Shown: one piece after another, positions 35,700 through 54,670 of the stretch
Layout: every line of letters starts with the position of its first letter
How positions within the stretch are numbered: the stretch's first letter is position 1
Assembly: GCA_030267565.1 (NCBI GenBank)
Contig: BRXU01000010.1
Span: 802,501-866,500 of the forward strand
Direction of reading: 5' to 3'
Length of the DNA stretch: 64,000 nt
From: Pleodorina starrii
Taxonomy: Eukaryota > Chlorophyta > Chlorophyceae > Chlamydomonadales > Volvocaceae
Program-made: the position numbers and the translations under genes
The notes under the pieces: generated by a model
Told to the model about the DNA's origin: nothing
The model's database searches: none
Seen by the model: only the letters and a program-made list of their open reading frames with translations

Positions 35700-36000
35700 A
35701 GCTCTATCTAGCTCGCATTTGTCATTATTATCGTGAATGGATTTTTCTCCTCCATCCAATAAAAGTAGTCATTTGCTTCGTTGCTGATAAATCGCCCGTG
35801 CATGCGCACGAACGCCAATTTGGCCGGGCCGGGCCATGCATCGATCGGCGGGCTGCGGTGGTACGTGTGCCCAGGCCATCGATGGCCTGATCTGCTCCTG
35901 GGAACTGGCTGTGAGGCTGGCCACCACATCTTTACAACGAAGCAACGGTGGTGCCATTAGGTGCCATCAGCCAGACGCCTGATTTCCTCCGATCGATCCC
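35700..36000 (+). repeat. Dispersed repeat, uninterrupted copy (empty site)
   Basis: Shares long blocks with 44530-45370, for example TACGTGTGCCCAGGCCAT, GGCCTGATCTGCTCCT, and CCGATCGATCCC. At 35926-35945 it reads ACAACGAAGCAACGG, which is exactly the site occupied by the 539-bp element in the other copy. Confidence 0.8.
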
Positions 36001-36660
36001 CGCCCCTAGATTGTCCTGGGACGGATCATGCATGAGAGTGGTTGGTCGGTGTTCTGCGTGGCGCTGGGTGTCGTGCCAAGCTATTCAAACTACATACCAC
36101 CTCGATGTCATACCGGCGGTCTCACTTCCTGCAATCCAATCTAGTATGAAATTGTACGTAAGCATGACACCCATCTACATATCCGCCCCTCGCCTGTCCG
36201 CCCATCCGCGGGCCCCGCGTGCACCATACATGGGCCCATCCACGTACCCGCTGGCCGTGCGCCGCCTGCGCGGTGCCCGCCTGTGGGTCCTCGCTTGTCC
36301 CCCCTAGCTAACCCCCATATATATTATTATATTACACTTCTTTTATTACTGCAGGAGCGCATTGGAATTTGATGGGTTATATATCACTGCGCTAACGTAT
36401 TTTCACGTACCGGTATCTTACCGTTTCTTCATTACCGGTAGTCCTACAAGAAGGGCCTGCGGCGATCCCGGAATTTGGTTGCGCCGTAGAGTTGTGGGAA
36501 GCGTGTGTAGATAGAAAGACGGACGACAGTCAGTGTGCGGCAGCCAGTGGTACCGTAAGCACTAAGCAGCAGAAACAGGTCGGCTTAAAAGTGTGGATTG
36601 CAGGTTCCGTCTCGGACGGGGTCGAGAACTCGAGATACGAAGAACCTCTATCCCACGCTG

Positions 36661-36792
36661 ACGGTCCGCACGTCCGCACGTCCGCACGTCCGCACGTGGG
36701 GGGGCAGGCTGCCGGTGGGGGGCAGGCTGGACGTGCGGACGTGCGGACGTGCGGACGTGCGGACGTGCGGACGTCCGCACGTCCGCACGTTT
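36661..36792. repeat. Inverted arrays of the word GTCCGCAC
   Basis: Four direct GTCCGCAC units, a 33-bp spacer with two GGGGGGCAGGCTG words, then five inverse GTGCGGAC units and two more direct ones. A strong fold-back is expected. No gene is linked to it. Confidence 0.85.
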
Positions 36793-36879
36793 CGCAGCTC
36801 CGCCGTAGACGACCTGCACGCCCAAGGTGTTGTCTTCGTTGCGAACCCTACCCTACTACCCTACCCTAGCCTACCGTAC

Positions 36880-37800
36880 GTCCGTACCCTAGTCAGCGAC
36901 ACCGGGCTGCGGCTTGCTCCTGCCCGCTCCAGCACATCCTGGCTCTGTTCGGCCTGCGCCTCGCTCGCATTTCTTGCCCCCAATAACCTAACCGGGCTGC
37001 GGCCCGCTCCCGGGCACTGTGCCAGGAGCCATTCCAGCTCAGGCCGCGACCCGTCACTGCAACACTGTCTTGTACTAACGCGAGCTGCCCCAGCCAGGTA
37101 CGAACTGACAGTGCTCCTTAAAGGACGTGCCGAAGATGGCCGCCCGCCAGGTACGTCCATGCGGATTCCCCCCGGCAACGCTGCTGCTTGCTGTGTCAAG
37201 GAATAAATCACACCTACGATAACAATGACATCAGCGTATTGCGCTCGGCAAGCCGGCATTGCCCCTTTTCCGTTTACTGCCGCGCGCATCCCGTCCCTCC
37301 CGGCCGGCCCCTCCCACACACTCCTTGCCTCCAACAACCGGGCTGCGACTCGCTCCTGAGCATCCTGCACAGCCCGGTCCAGAACATGCTGGCTCTGCTG
37401 CTGGCTGTCCCGGCAACCAACAAGCGGACTGCTGCCCGCTGCCGGGCCTCGTGCACAGCCCTCTCGAGCAAATAGTGGGTTTCCTGGGCTTGCCGCGCGT
37501 TCTCACTCCTCAACGAGCTCGCCCATGTGGGGCCACCCTGCCCTATAAGCCATGCTATTCCTGCTCAGGCCGAGACCCATTGATAGACGCGACACCGCCG
37601 CTCTCCTGAAGAAGCACGATTTGCCCCAGGTATGTGTCGATGGCGCTCCTAGACGGCCGTGCAGCTGATGGCCGTCCGCCAGGTGCCCCAAAACGCGTCT
37701 CTAGGCTGTGACAGCGAAAGGAGAACACATATCATGACAGTGACAACCACGTATAGCGTTCGGCAAGCCGCCATTGCCGCATCGCTCATACCGGCGACAC
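36880..37800 (-). repeat. Diverged tandem duplication with coding-like conservation
   Basis: Blocks near 36900-37250 recur in order near 37335-37770 with an offset of roughly 440 to 540. On the minus strand they share GGRPSSARPLRS-like and Ala/Arg/Leu heptad-like segments such as LLERAVHEARQRAAVRLL and DRAVQDAQERVAARLL. Stops and frame changes break both copies. It may be a decayed gene, duplicated exons, or an unrecognised repeat; I do not assign a function. Confidence 0.4.
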
Positions 37801-37805
37801 TTTTT

Positions 37806-38948
37806 GGGCGGGGCCCCAGCGCGAAGCGCCCGGGGGGGCCCCGCCCTGTAGGATTGCCCATGTCCGTGCCTGCACTGTCTGATGTCTAATGTAAAAGCGT
37901 AAGTGCAGAATTTCGGCCAACGGAAAGACTCCATAAGTAAAATATTACGTTCTTTATTGCATGGTAAATTTATTATAGGAACCCAACCTCGTATGAGTAA
38001 AAGCCAGTTTGGCAGTCTCCATGGACCGAGGCCGAGGTCAAACCAACGCCTCTCGGCCTATAATTAATTCCAGAAGCTCCATCATTTCTCGAACTGGAAT
38101 TATGACATGACGGCGTGAAATGAATCTTCGTTTCGGCGACCAAATATGTTTGCATTGCGAACAATCTTCCCGCGAACACACCACAGCAGCTCTGCTTGCC
38201 GGTCCGACAGACTTGACGCACACTTATATGACAAAGGTTGCAAGGAGCAAACCATGAGGGGCAAACTGCTGGTTTTTGGACGCCAAGACGCAAATTGCAC
38301 ACACGATGCGGCAGTCTTCTGCGGGCCGCCCAACAAGTCCAGTCGGCAACCTAGGGAATCCCTGTCCTAATGTTAAAGCATTCAAGCCTCCTCTACGGCG
38401 AATACCTCAGTAGCGAAGCCTGTGCACTCTCGTCGGCAACTGCACGTCGTCGCAATCAACCCTCGCAAGCAGTTCCGCTGTCCTTCTATTGTCAAGTCAG
38501 CCTGCGTGATGTGTAAATGATACACTCCGTGTCTACTGTCAAGTAACTTCAGCCAATGCGCTGGCCGGAAGAGTTGCACAGTGCCGAGACGGCGCGCGAT
38601 GCTAAACATGGGTCGGATTGCTGAAGCCGCAGGCATTTCAGATATAAAGCTCTGGCTGCCTATCAGCAGGACTGTCAGGACACTCTCACAGTTGACGCCC
38701 TCGCCGCTCGCTTTGGAAATGATGCCGTATTTCGGTCGATGCGCTCATGCACCCGGCGGGATGACGTGATTCGCGCGGCGCCGGCAGGCCTTGCTGACGA
38801 CTCCGCAAGCAGGCATTTCGGGAATAAAGCTCTGGCTATATATCAGCAGGACTGTCCACACTTTCGCCCTCGCACTCAACTTAACCCGTACGGATTGAAC
38901 GGGGCCCCGCCCTTTTTCCGGCTTCAAGGAAGCCGACACCAACTCCTT
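37806..38948 (+). mobile_element. Palindrome-ended repeat element, copy B (uninterrupted)
   Basis: Opens with the palindrome GGGCGGGGCCCC...GGGGCCCCGCCC (37806-37846) followed directly by TGTAGGATTGCCCATGTCCG. It carries the inverse GGGGCCCCGCCC at 38901-38912 and ends with the same TTTTTCCGGCTTCAAGGAAG hairpin as copy A. It is 1.14 kb long, has no transposase frame, and serves as the uninterrupted reference for the nested insertion in copy A. Confidence 0.8.
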
Positions 38949-39509
38949 GTCTTCCTGCCACTTGTCTTCGACGGGCACTCGGATACGTCCGCTTGGTCGC
39001 TTTACCTGTTCATCACCCGCCTGTATTGTCAGCAGATTGTCACCTCGCGTGTAAACGTCCGGTTCACGCACCGTTTTCTGCGTCGTTCTCGTTGCCCCGC
39101 AAACAGCCTTCGGACGCGTGTGGACCTGCGCAGCGTATGTATGGGGGTTGATCTAATCACGGTGGCGGTCCAGAGGTCTCCGCGTATTGCGTCAACCATT
39201 CGCGCACGGACGTGCTCACATGTGGGCGAAACCGAGGTCGGATTGAAAGTCGGCTTCGGGGCGTCCCAGCGAATCCTGTTCACATCACCTGGGCCCAGTT
39301 TCGCCTCGCCAGCCCTCGCTTTTGGCTCGTTTCAGCTCACATCCTTCCGCCCTGTCTGCTCTCAGTATGTTACCCGGCTTCAGGCGTGCAACGGCACCGC
39401 TGACAATTCGATGTACCGCCGTCCCGTTACCGCCCACATGTGTACTGCCATGCGGGCTCAGATATTGGGATCACAACTCTTCTGGTGCGTAACCCTTCAA
39501 TTGGTCTGA
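38949..39509 (+). other. Open frame of unknown significance
   Basis: An uninterrupted frame of about 187 codons follows the element and ends at 39509. It has no family similarity, signal peptide or domain that I recognise, and no good start codon after the element end. It could be a decayed transposon fragment or chance. Low confidence. Confidence 0.2.
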
Positions 39510-40591
39510 GACCAATTTTCAGGTATAATTGGTCGGCGACGCCCGACGCGTTTTCTTGTAGTCCCAACGGAATACTGCCTCATTAGGGAGTTGTGCAAGA
39601 GTTGTGCAGAACTCATCAGGGAGGTGTGGTACACCGCGGTATTTGTTTTTGTTCCACTCGTACGTGGGTGGCTGCAGGACACCCTTCGCTAGCATGCATG
39701 GGTATGTACCGTTTCGTTTCAGGGAATCGGAATTGGCACACGTAGTCGAAGATATTAATTTCCCCGCATGGGCTCCCTTTCCAATGAGGCGATTTCATTC
39801 GCCGGTGATTTGGTTAGTGGCCTGGTCTAGGTGTTCTATTGAACACTAGACCCACAGAGTCGTGCGATCGCACTATGTAGCTGCTATCCAGCTCCTCTGT
39901 AATTAATTAAATACATACGGGAAGGCGCCGTTTCCACCTTCCCGTCGGCGGCCCCTGTACGGATTCTACGCGCACTCTATGTACATACGAGGTAGATACG
40001 TACGCCCGCCGGAACCACGCAAAAGCCATAGAAACAGCCCTAATGTGTTAAGACTTTGCGATGAAGCCATTTTACGAATCAATTAACGAAGAATTGACCC
40101 CTTCGTTTCCCAGATTGTTGGTTGAAACCAAAATTGGCGGTTAAGGAATATAAACCGCAATTTACCAATGGAGTCGCCAACCCAAGAACTGCAGTTCACG
40201 GAAAGCAAACCATAAATTGCTTGCAAGCAGGCCACAAACAACCAAATCTGAATGAATTTGCATAAGGTTGCATACGCACGTATGCGTATGTCCTCTACCT
40301 CCCAGACTCCGTACGTGTTTTCCAGCGCCACATGTACAGCTGCATTTCTCTTTCTGACGACCAAGAGTAGTTACGCCCGCCTTATCGCAGTCTTTTCGGT
40401 CATCTTCAAACGTGTGACTTTGACTGTTTATATCTATCTACTGCTGTCGTATTCCAGCATGTTTGCTGCTTATAACACGACTCAGTATCTGGAAAGCAGG
40501 AAATTGGCACTCTCCTGACAACAGTTCGGGAATAGCAAACATCAGGCAGCAGAGCAAAATAACTCAATTGCTTGGAAACGTGGCGTACAAA

Positions 40592-43500
40592 ATGTGTGCC
40601 AAGGGCGGCTACCCGCGCGCCAGTGGCCATAAGGTATTGCTGCTGATGCTGCTGTCAGTCCTGGCGCTCCTGGAACCGCTCTCTATGGCAGCTGAAATGG
40701 GAACCGCACCCTGCCAGTACCGTCTCTACAACTCGGATGGAGTACGTGTGTCGGAGCTTTTCTTGGATGGGGTGGACGTGTACGCCAGCAACAGTAGTGG
40801 CAGCGGCGCAGCAGTCCGCGCCAACACGTCAAAGCTTATTGTGGACGTGCCCAGCGCCGATGGCACCTTCACAAATACAGTACCATCCTGGTATTTACAA
40901 GCAGCAGGACCCGTCGGATATTTTGCCGTATTGCGTTTTTTTACCGAGGATGAGTTTGCCTCCATTTTTCCTGCTGGAGGTACATGCCCTGACCCTTATT
41001 CCGTTGTTACATATGATGGTGTTGTGAGTGAGCAACACTCATATAAGAAGAGAAGTCGTAGCAGTCAATACGGCCCATGGAGGGGCCGGGCGCTTTGCTG
41101 ACTTCAACAGGTTATGAGCCCCGATCGCATGTGCGCGGCTGACCGAGAGGTCGCCGGTTCGATTCCCGCTGGCTGTTGACCAGGGCTGGGGGACCGGGAC
41201 GAGGCAGCCTGGGGGAGAACGTGAGGACTTATGGAGTGTCGCTCACGGGGGAGTGTTGTGAGTGAGCAACACTCATATACGAAGAGAAGTCGTAGCAGTC
41301 AATACGGCCCATGGAGGGGCCGGGCGCTTTGCTGACTTCAACAGATGGCAGATATTTCACAGTGGTCAGCAATGAAGTATCCGTCAGCGCGATGTCTAAC
41401 TGGAGCAGTACGATGCCAACCATTAACTGCTCCTCGGTGGCACGGCTAGTCATGATGGGAGGCATTTTGGACTACTCTGACGGCGCAGCCTTCTGGGCTA
41501 TTGGTACGATTGTTTGGAAGGCTACCATCAACAACTCTACCTATTGCACCAATTCTGTCAATACTACTTTTGGCTTTGTCAGGTTCGGGGTCGACTGCTG
41601 CCCGTATCCAAGCCCGCCCAACCCGCCCAGCCCTTCGCCACCCTCGCCACCATCACCACAGCCACCCTCCCCATTGCCACCCAGCCCGCCCAGCCCTTCA
41701 CCACCCCTGCCACCATCGCCACAGCCACCCTCCCCATTGCCACCCAGCCCGCCCAGCCCTTCACCACCCCTGCCACCATCACCACAGCCACCCTCCCCAT
41801 TGCCACCCAGCCCGCCCAGCCCTTCACCACCCCTGCCACCATCACCACAGCCATCCTCCCCATTGCCGCCCAGCCCGCCCAGCCCTTCACCACCCCTGCC
41901 ACCATCTCCACAGCCACCCTCCCCATTGCCACCCCGCCCGCCCAGCCCTTCGCCACCCTCGCCACCATCACCACAGCCACCCTCCCCATTGCCACCCAGC
42001 CCGCCCAGCCCTTCACCACCCCCGCCACCATCACCACAGCCACCCTCCCCGTTGCCACCCAGCCCCCCGTCTCCTCTCCCACCGTCCCCGTTACCCCCGT
42101 CCCCACAACCTCCTCCATCACCACCTCCACCTCAACCACCCAGGCCACCTTCGCCAACCCCACCCAGGCCACCGTTACCTCCACCTCCACCCCCACCCCC
42201 ACCGCCATCTCTTACGGCTGTCCCATTATCTCCTCCACCCAATCCATCTTCCAGTCCCTCGCCCTCTTCCCCCTTTGACACATCACCACTTCCACCTTCT
42301 CCTCAACCCCCACTACCACACCCGTCATCCCCACTTCATCCTTCCCCTTCCCCTTCTCCTCCTACGCCTCTCCCACCACGCGCACAGCCTTCATCGGTCC
42401 CTCCACCAACGCCCCCTCCTTCCCCTCCTTCCCCTTCTCCACCTTCACCAAACCCACCTTTCCCATTGCCGTCACCTTCGCCGCCGCCACGCCCTCCGTC
42501 CCCATTCCCACCTTCACCACCATCCCCTCCATCCCCAACCCCACCCCGTCGTTCACGCCCTCCATTCCCATCTCCACCGTCACCACCACGCCCTCCATTC
42601 CCATCTCCACCGTCACCACCACGCCCTCCATTCCCATCTCCACCGTCATCACCACGCCCTTCGTCCCCATCTCCACCTCCTCCTCCACGTCCTTCGCCCC
42701 TCTCACCTTCCTGGCCCGCCCCCACACCACCCCCCCCAAGTTCCTTCCGTGTACCACCCAAATCCCCCCGAGCACCCAGCAATGATGCGCTGGTCAGGAG
42801 CTTCCCCTTCTCCTCCTGTGACATGCGAGATGTCGCTCTGACCCCGTACCGTATGTCCTCACCGGGCGGCCCTTACAACTCGACTTCCTCCAAAGCCACG
42901 TACTGCTATCGGATCGCTTCTGTGGAGGCGGCTGACAGCGCCAGCCCGTGTGCATCCATCGTAATAAACAAGATTGAACTTATAGTCAGTAAGTGATGAC
43001 ATGTATGACTGGGTCGTCCATTTAAGGGGCTGGCGGCTGAGGAGTTTTCGCACGGCCATACCCGTGGGAGACGGCCCCTTTTATCGAGGTCTAAAACGTA
43101 TTCGTTGTGTTAGTTTGGGCAGGTACGTGGTCGCCAATCAGCGCTTTGCAGCTGGTGCAATGTTTGGATGTGTGCCCGCTTCACTTGCAGCAGGCGCATA
43201 CATACTCAGATGAAACTACTTGCGGCAGGTCGGACTACTGCTGCACCCGACGGCAGCTGCGTGATGGCACCGAGCCCATACAACGCACCAAACACCGACC
43301 GCCACTTGTGCAGCCCCGCTCGCTAGGCGCCGACGCACCAACGGATCACCATTATTTTTCACTGTCTCTGCAATAATAATCCCCATCAACAGCAGCAGTC
43401 ATGTTACAGAAGAATGTATGCCACATGTATGGGCATGGGTCCCAGCCAGCCTATTTCATTCTGCAGACTCGCGTAAAATAATTAATACAAAAAATTAGTT

Positions 43501-43988
43501 AATTGATTAATTAATTAATCTGCAGACTCTCTAGTCCAACCGAGGTTTCGGGCCTCTTCTCCCCTCTTCTCCCACTACTCCCAGGGGCCCGCTCGTTCAG
43601 TTCTATTTGTTTTTTCGTACACGGCCTCACACGCGCTCTCCCCGACCCCTATGCTCTGTTGTACGTGATCACAGACCGCGCCTGTGTGGAGGAGAGTCCC
43701 AAGGCTGCTCGTCTGGTCACCATCAACGGGGTGACAGTGTACCCCTTTTACAGCCTCATCAAGACATGGCGTGGCGAGACGTATGGACTCATGGGGATTA
43801 GCAAGCTGGCCGTCACCTTTCCGCTCAACCCCACGGGCGGCGGTCTGACGATGTGCATGGAAATGGCCCGCCAGAGCACGTGTGCAGCTCCGGAGCGGTT
43901 GTGCTACGGCAATAGCTGCGTTTACTCGCTGATCAACCCTGACTTCAGCTGCTGTCCAGTCAGTCAGGTGCCGGATGCTATCGCTTGA
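40592..43988 (+). CDS. Pherophorin-like extracellular matrix glycoprotein
   Basis: Structural protein of the volvocine extracellular matrix. Exons 40592-41018, 41345-42988 and 43675-43988, phase 1 at both junctions, 794 residues. Residues 1-32 are a signal peptide (core [14 protein letters not shown]). Residues about 33-230 form a Cys-containing N-terminal globular domain with several Asn-X-Ser/Thr sites, ending CCPYPSPP. Residues about 231-625 are a rod of SPPSP and PLPPSP motifs, in such proteins hydroxylated and glycosylated. Residues about 629-794 are the pherophorin C-terminal domain: [51 protein letters not shown]. Exon 3 was joined across a 686-bp intron because phase and domain order fit the family exactly. 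The donor of exon 1 (GTGTTG) is weak and lies in a duplicated intron. The first ATG before the signal peptide was used. Confidence 0.93.
41019..41344 (+). repeat. Pherophorin intron 1: 92-bp direct repeats around a tRNA-like segment
   Basis: The 92 bp at 41019-41110 recur at 41253-41344 (offset 234) almost unchanged. Each copy starts GTGTTGTGAGTGAGCAAC, which is donor-like, and ends CTTCAACAG, which is acceptor-like. The 142 bp between contain GGTTCGATTCC at about 41156, a perfect match to the RNA polymerase III B-box, preceded by a weak A-box-like word. Translated in phase, the middle piece hits a stop, so it is intronic rather than an exon. Confidence 0.7.
41625..42065 (+). repeat. 63-bp coding minisatellite in the pherophorin rod
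   Basis: About seven near-identical 63-bp units encode 21-residue blocks of the type [20 protein letters not shown]. The rest of the rod to about 42790 is less regular. Unit number is likely to vary between strains. Confidence 0.9.
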
Positions 43989-44414
43989 TGCATGGCGTAA
44001 CGCATGCATGCAGATGCTGTTGATGCATTGCATGCACGCAAGGCATGCGTTAGTTCGGTGAAGGGGACTGCGCGTTATTTGGACGAAACCCGGCCTCGCC
44101 CCCAGCAATTGATCAACCGATAATAAGCACGTAATGGAGTGAACGAAGCCAGCGTGTGTTCAGTACATCTATGCATTTTCTCTGATAAGATATGTCAGGC
44201 TTTTATGCTATATACCGTGCAGCTTCGTTCTTGTCATTGCTATTTCCTGTCAGCAAAGCAGTCGTGTGTGAGTAACATGGCAGCAGTACGCACGTAGCAG
44301 GATGCACGCACGCGCACCAGTAAGCTCTTTTCTCTCCGAACCACGCATGCATGCGCCGGCTACGAACATATTGATACAATATTGGACTGTGTTGGGGACG
44401 GGCACTCCTGCCGG

Positions 44415-44419
44415 TGTAA
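44415..44419 (+). terminator. Candidate polyadenylation signal TGTAA
   Basis: TGTAA is the usual green-algal nuclear polyadenylation word. This is a copy on the coding strand 427 bp after the pherophorin stop, a reasonable 3' UTR length. Supported only by the word and its position. Confidence 0.4.
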
Positions 44420-44529
44420 TATGATTTACCTAACGGTGATTGGTTATTATCAACAGACATGCACGAACCGTCTGTTGTGGAGCCCTGATGGCTGTATGTC
44501 GGGTTTGACTCGGTTCGTGAATATCGTAG

Positions 44530-45370
44530 TGATACAACTCCTCCATCCAATTACATCTTGTCATTCGTTTGCTTCGTTAAAAGCTGCTGATGAATCGCCC
44601 GTGCGTGCAGGTGCGTGCACACAAACGTCAACTTTACCGGGCCGGGCTGTGCATTGCTTTGTATTGCTTTGGCGGGCGGGCTGCTACGTGTGCCCAGGCC
44701 ATGGCCTGATCTGCTCCTCGGAACTGGCTGGCTACCACATCTCTACAACGAAGTGTCACGACACACTGCGTAACAGGCAGAACGCGTGCCACTATGAGCA
44801 ACTATATATGGTTGGTGCGGCGGGGACGGACGTGCCCGACGCGATGGCAAATGGCGTGGCGATGAGAGGAGATATGTCGGATCGATCAGATCAGCGTATC
44901 GTAGCAGCAGCAGCAGCGAGCGAGCGAGCGAGCAAGCAAGCGAGCGTTGAATATCAAGCGTATGTATTTACAAGCAGCAGCAGCAGCGGGTGCGCCACCC
45001 GTAAGGCCAGTCCTTGCGACCTGACGAGTTAGGACTAGCTCTTCGCCAGGGAGCCTGCTGTGAATACAAGCTTGACAGCTAGTCAAACCAACTGTCTGCA
45101 ATATGCGGCAAGTATTTCAACAAGCTGCTGCGATGATCGCAAGCAGCACCCAAGTATCCCACAAAGTATGACAGCTCCAGAACCAGATACTTCACTTCGC
45201 GAAGTCCTAACCGACTACCAACTTCCTCAGCTCTTCATCAACTATCAACGACTATTGGATACGTTGTGTCATAAACGCAGTGTGTCGTGACAGAAGCAAC
45301 GGTCGTGCCATGAGACGCCGCCTTAGATTCCCCGATCGATCCCATGATGAATGCGTGGATGATACCTTTC
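44530..45370 (+). repeat. Dispersed repeat, copy interrupted by an element
   Basis: Homologous to 35700-36000 on both sides of the inserted element: the left part ends CTCTACAACGAAG at 44753 and the right part resumes GAAGCAACGG at 45293. Confidence 0.8.
44754..45292 (+). mobile_element. 539-bp terminal-inverted-repeat element
   Basis: Perfect 18-bp terminal inverted repeats TGTCACGACACACTGCGT at both ends. It is flanked by GAAG at 44750-44753 and 45293-45296, while the homologous empty site at 35.9 kb has a single GAAG, so a 4-bp target duplication is supported. It contains GCA and GCGA microsatellites and no transposase frame, as expected of a non-autonomous (MITE-like) element. I cannot name its superfamily. 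Confidence 0.88.
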
Positions 45371-47876
45371 CTCCATCCATCCAAACATCCCTAACCCCGC
45401 AGTGACGGCCTGGTCGGGTCTTTTGACCCGGACTGCATCTCGTCGACACCGCTGCCTAGCCCCCCGGCACGGTCGCCATCATCACCGCCGGCACGGTCGC
45501 CATCATCACCGCCGGTCATGAGGCCGCCGCCTCCCCGGGAGTCGCCGCCACCGAAGCGGCAGTGATCTGTAAAAGCCTTATTAATAATTCACGCACAGCA
45601 ACGAGCGAGCTTTACTGGTGCGTCCCTCTGAGCCCATAGCCATTAGAGGCGGCGCTGGGCGGAGCATGTACCGACACCGACGCTACTGCGAACGGGGACG
45701 GGGTGAGACAAGGGCGATCGCAATATCAAAGTCATCATGCATCCAGCACCCGGCAGGTGCAACATCTCCGAGAGTCTAGCCGGCGGCGGCGGTCTGATGT
45801 ATTTGGGGGGACAACGACCGCAGAACGAAGCATGGCAAGCAACGTTCAACGAAGTATCCGTCCGTCATATGACAACCAACATATGTCGCGTATGCATGTA
45901 CATACGTGCATCAATGCGGAGCATGCGAACAGATGGATTAAAATTTCGTGTGCGTGCGTGTAGTGCAGGTGTGCAGTGCATGCTCACGTATCGCTCGTAC
46001 GTGAATGGATGCATGGCAACTGTATGTGTGTATGTCGCTAGCTGGCGGACGACAATTATATATAAAACTTACGGTGGCGACGGAGGAAAGGTTCATTCAC
46101 GGGCTGTTGTTTCTTTCTCTGCTGCCGCAGCGAGCGAGCCTACCTAGCTGTTTTATTAGGTTTGAATAATGCCCGCTGAGCGAGAGAGGGGGACCCATGC
46201 AGCACGCGCGTTATACCGGTCGCGCTTTTGTTACCTGTACATACGTATTATTATCGCCGTGTTTCTAATAACTTGTAAGATTAAGTGTTTCATCTTCTTT
46301 TATTACTACTGCTCCCGCTAGCTTACCTATTCACCTAGCTATGCGTGCGGTTTGTCAGCGGCTCAAATACGGCCTTGCCTTCATGCACCCTCTGAACATG
46401 CTTGAGCGAATGAAGTAGGATATGAATAATGTAGATCATCACGTGGATTGAGGTCGGAGTCCCAGCTGAAACGTTGATGCAATATGAAATCCTAAAACCC
46501 GACCTAATACCGTGAAATAAAGATCGCTAACGTGAGTGCGTGAGTCACTCTCGAGAAGCGTGTACGGCGATCGACAATATAGCGAACATCGCCGATATGC
46601 TCGTAAGCTTCGTATTGATAATTGATAATGAGTAAAGATAATTATTAGCGTCGTACTATGGGCACCTTATTACTCCTCAAAGGCGGCCGCAATGCAAGCA
46701 ACGTATTCGTTGTTAATAATACATGTAACATATACATAAATCTTTATCCACAGGCCACTATAAAATAATATCCAACGTAATTTGATAGAATATGTGTTGA
46801 AGCTCACCAGGACCGCACCAACCTCACCGACCAACGCGCCAATCAACGCGCACTAACGTATTGATGGGGATGGGGGGGACTCCGTCCGATGGCACTTCGC
46901 GCCGGTGGCATCACTTAAATGTAAATAAACTTTTAAGACATCACATTGACTTACACGTTCATTTAAACTTGGTACTTGCGGATAAGGCCCTTGCGTGGCA
47001 CCGGGCGGCGGGGTTGTCAGAGACGGGAGATAGATAGAGACAGGTGCATAAGCCGAATGCTGTAAATTTAACATAAATCCATTATTAAAATTTTAGCAGT
47101 ACGGACTCAATGTAAACGATCAGTTTGCACGGTTGTAGAGATTCAGAAATGAGCAGTCGCGGATTTTTGGCGAACGACGGGCCTAGCCGAGCCAGGAAAA
47201 GAATCCCGAAGACAATATACCGATTCCGTAACAAGCGTAAGATGCAAAATGTTTACATGACGCCTTAAGAAAGGCGGACCAAGCTGGCACAAGGCCGGTG
47301 CGTGTATATGTCGCGTTAACTATATAATGCGGAGGAGATACACGTTCGTACCGAGGTGGCCGCGCGGGGCTGTGCGCTTCGCCATCACCACCAGAGGAGT
47401 TGCGGAAGCGCATGCGCGTACGTGAGTTTGCACCAGAAATTAACAGGAGGAAGAGGTTAGGCTGGTATAATGCGGAACGGCACGGACTACAGACGAATGC
47501 TATGAAGTTATCATCATCATCCATCAAACCATTACTATGTAGCTCTTTTCCAGCTCTTCTGTAATTGAGAATTCCCCAAAAATATTCTTGTCCGACATAC
47601 GGACCGTATCGTTGCACGTAGCTAGCGGCTGGTAGGGGCCGGCCAATAATGTTAACGTTGAAGTTGCGAACCGTTCGATCGTTTGCACAGCAGGATCCAC
47701 AATCTGACTTGCTTGAGTGTACTAGCTACAATGCACGAGTGTTTAACATATGATATATTCTGTGTTTGTTGTTTATTTTGCTTACTGCAGCGCTGCTAGC
47801 TCTAGCAGCCAGCGTTATTAGCTAGCTAGCCTCCGTCACCCGCCGGAACACACCAACCGCCTATCTAGCCAATGGA

Positions 47877-54670
<6,794 letters not shown>

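Larger units (their letters stand above)
35107..40591. other. Intergenic region between divergent MMS19 and pherophorin genes
   Basis: It holds the MMS19 promoter (near 35.1-35.4 kb) and the pherophorin promoter (before 40592). Contents recognised: a repeat with a twin at 44.5 kb, an inverted repeat of GTCCGCAC words, a diverged tandem duplication at 36.9-37.8 kb, and the second palindrome-ended element. From 39.5 to 40.4 kb I see only AT-richer sequence and a short palindrome AATTGGTCTGAGACCAATT. Confidence 0.6.
43989..47876. other. Intergenic region between pherophorin and first M11 gene
   Basis: Contains the pherophorin 3' flank, the repeat copy at 44530-45370 with its inserted element, and a 24-bp duplication (GGCACGGTCGCCATCATCAC) near 45466-45515. 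From 45.6 to 47.8 kb it is mostly AT-richer DNA without recognisable genes. A minus-strand open frame at 47183-47617 has no ATG start and no similarity I recognise. The promoter of the gene starting at 47877 should lie at the right end. Confidence 0.6.

Noticed and set aside
41130..41175. tRNA gene in pherophorin intron 1
   Set aside because: The B-box matches well, but no cloverleaf with acceptor and anticodon arms can be formed and the A-box-like word is too close; only a tRNA-derived fragment is supported.
41111..41252. 142-bp middle piece of pherophorin intron 1 as an exon
   Set aside because: In the phase required by the flanking exons it reaches a TGA within eleven codons.
41501..42841. 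446-codon His/Pro-rich frame overlapping the pherophorin rod
   Set aside because: It is a frame-shifted reading of the Pro-rich rod repeats; the conserved globular domains are in the other frame.
47183..47617. 144-codon minus-strand frame as a gene
   Set aside because: It has no ATG start, includes a dispersed repeat seen near 39.87 kb, and resembles no family I know.
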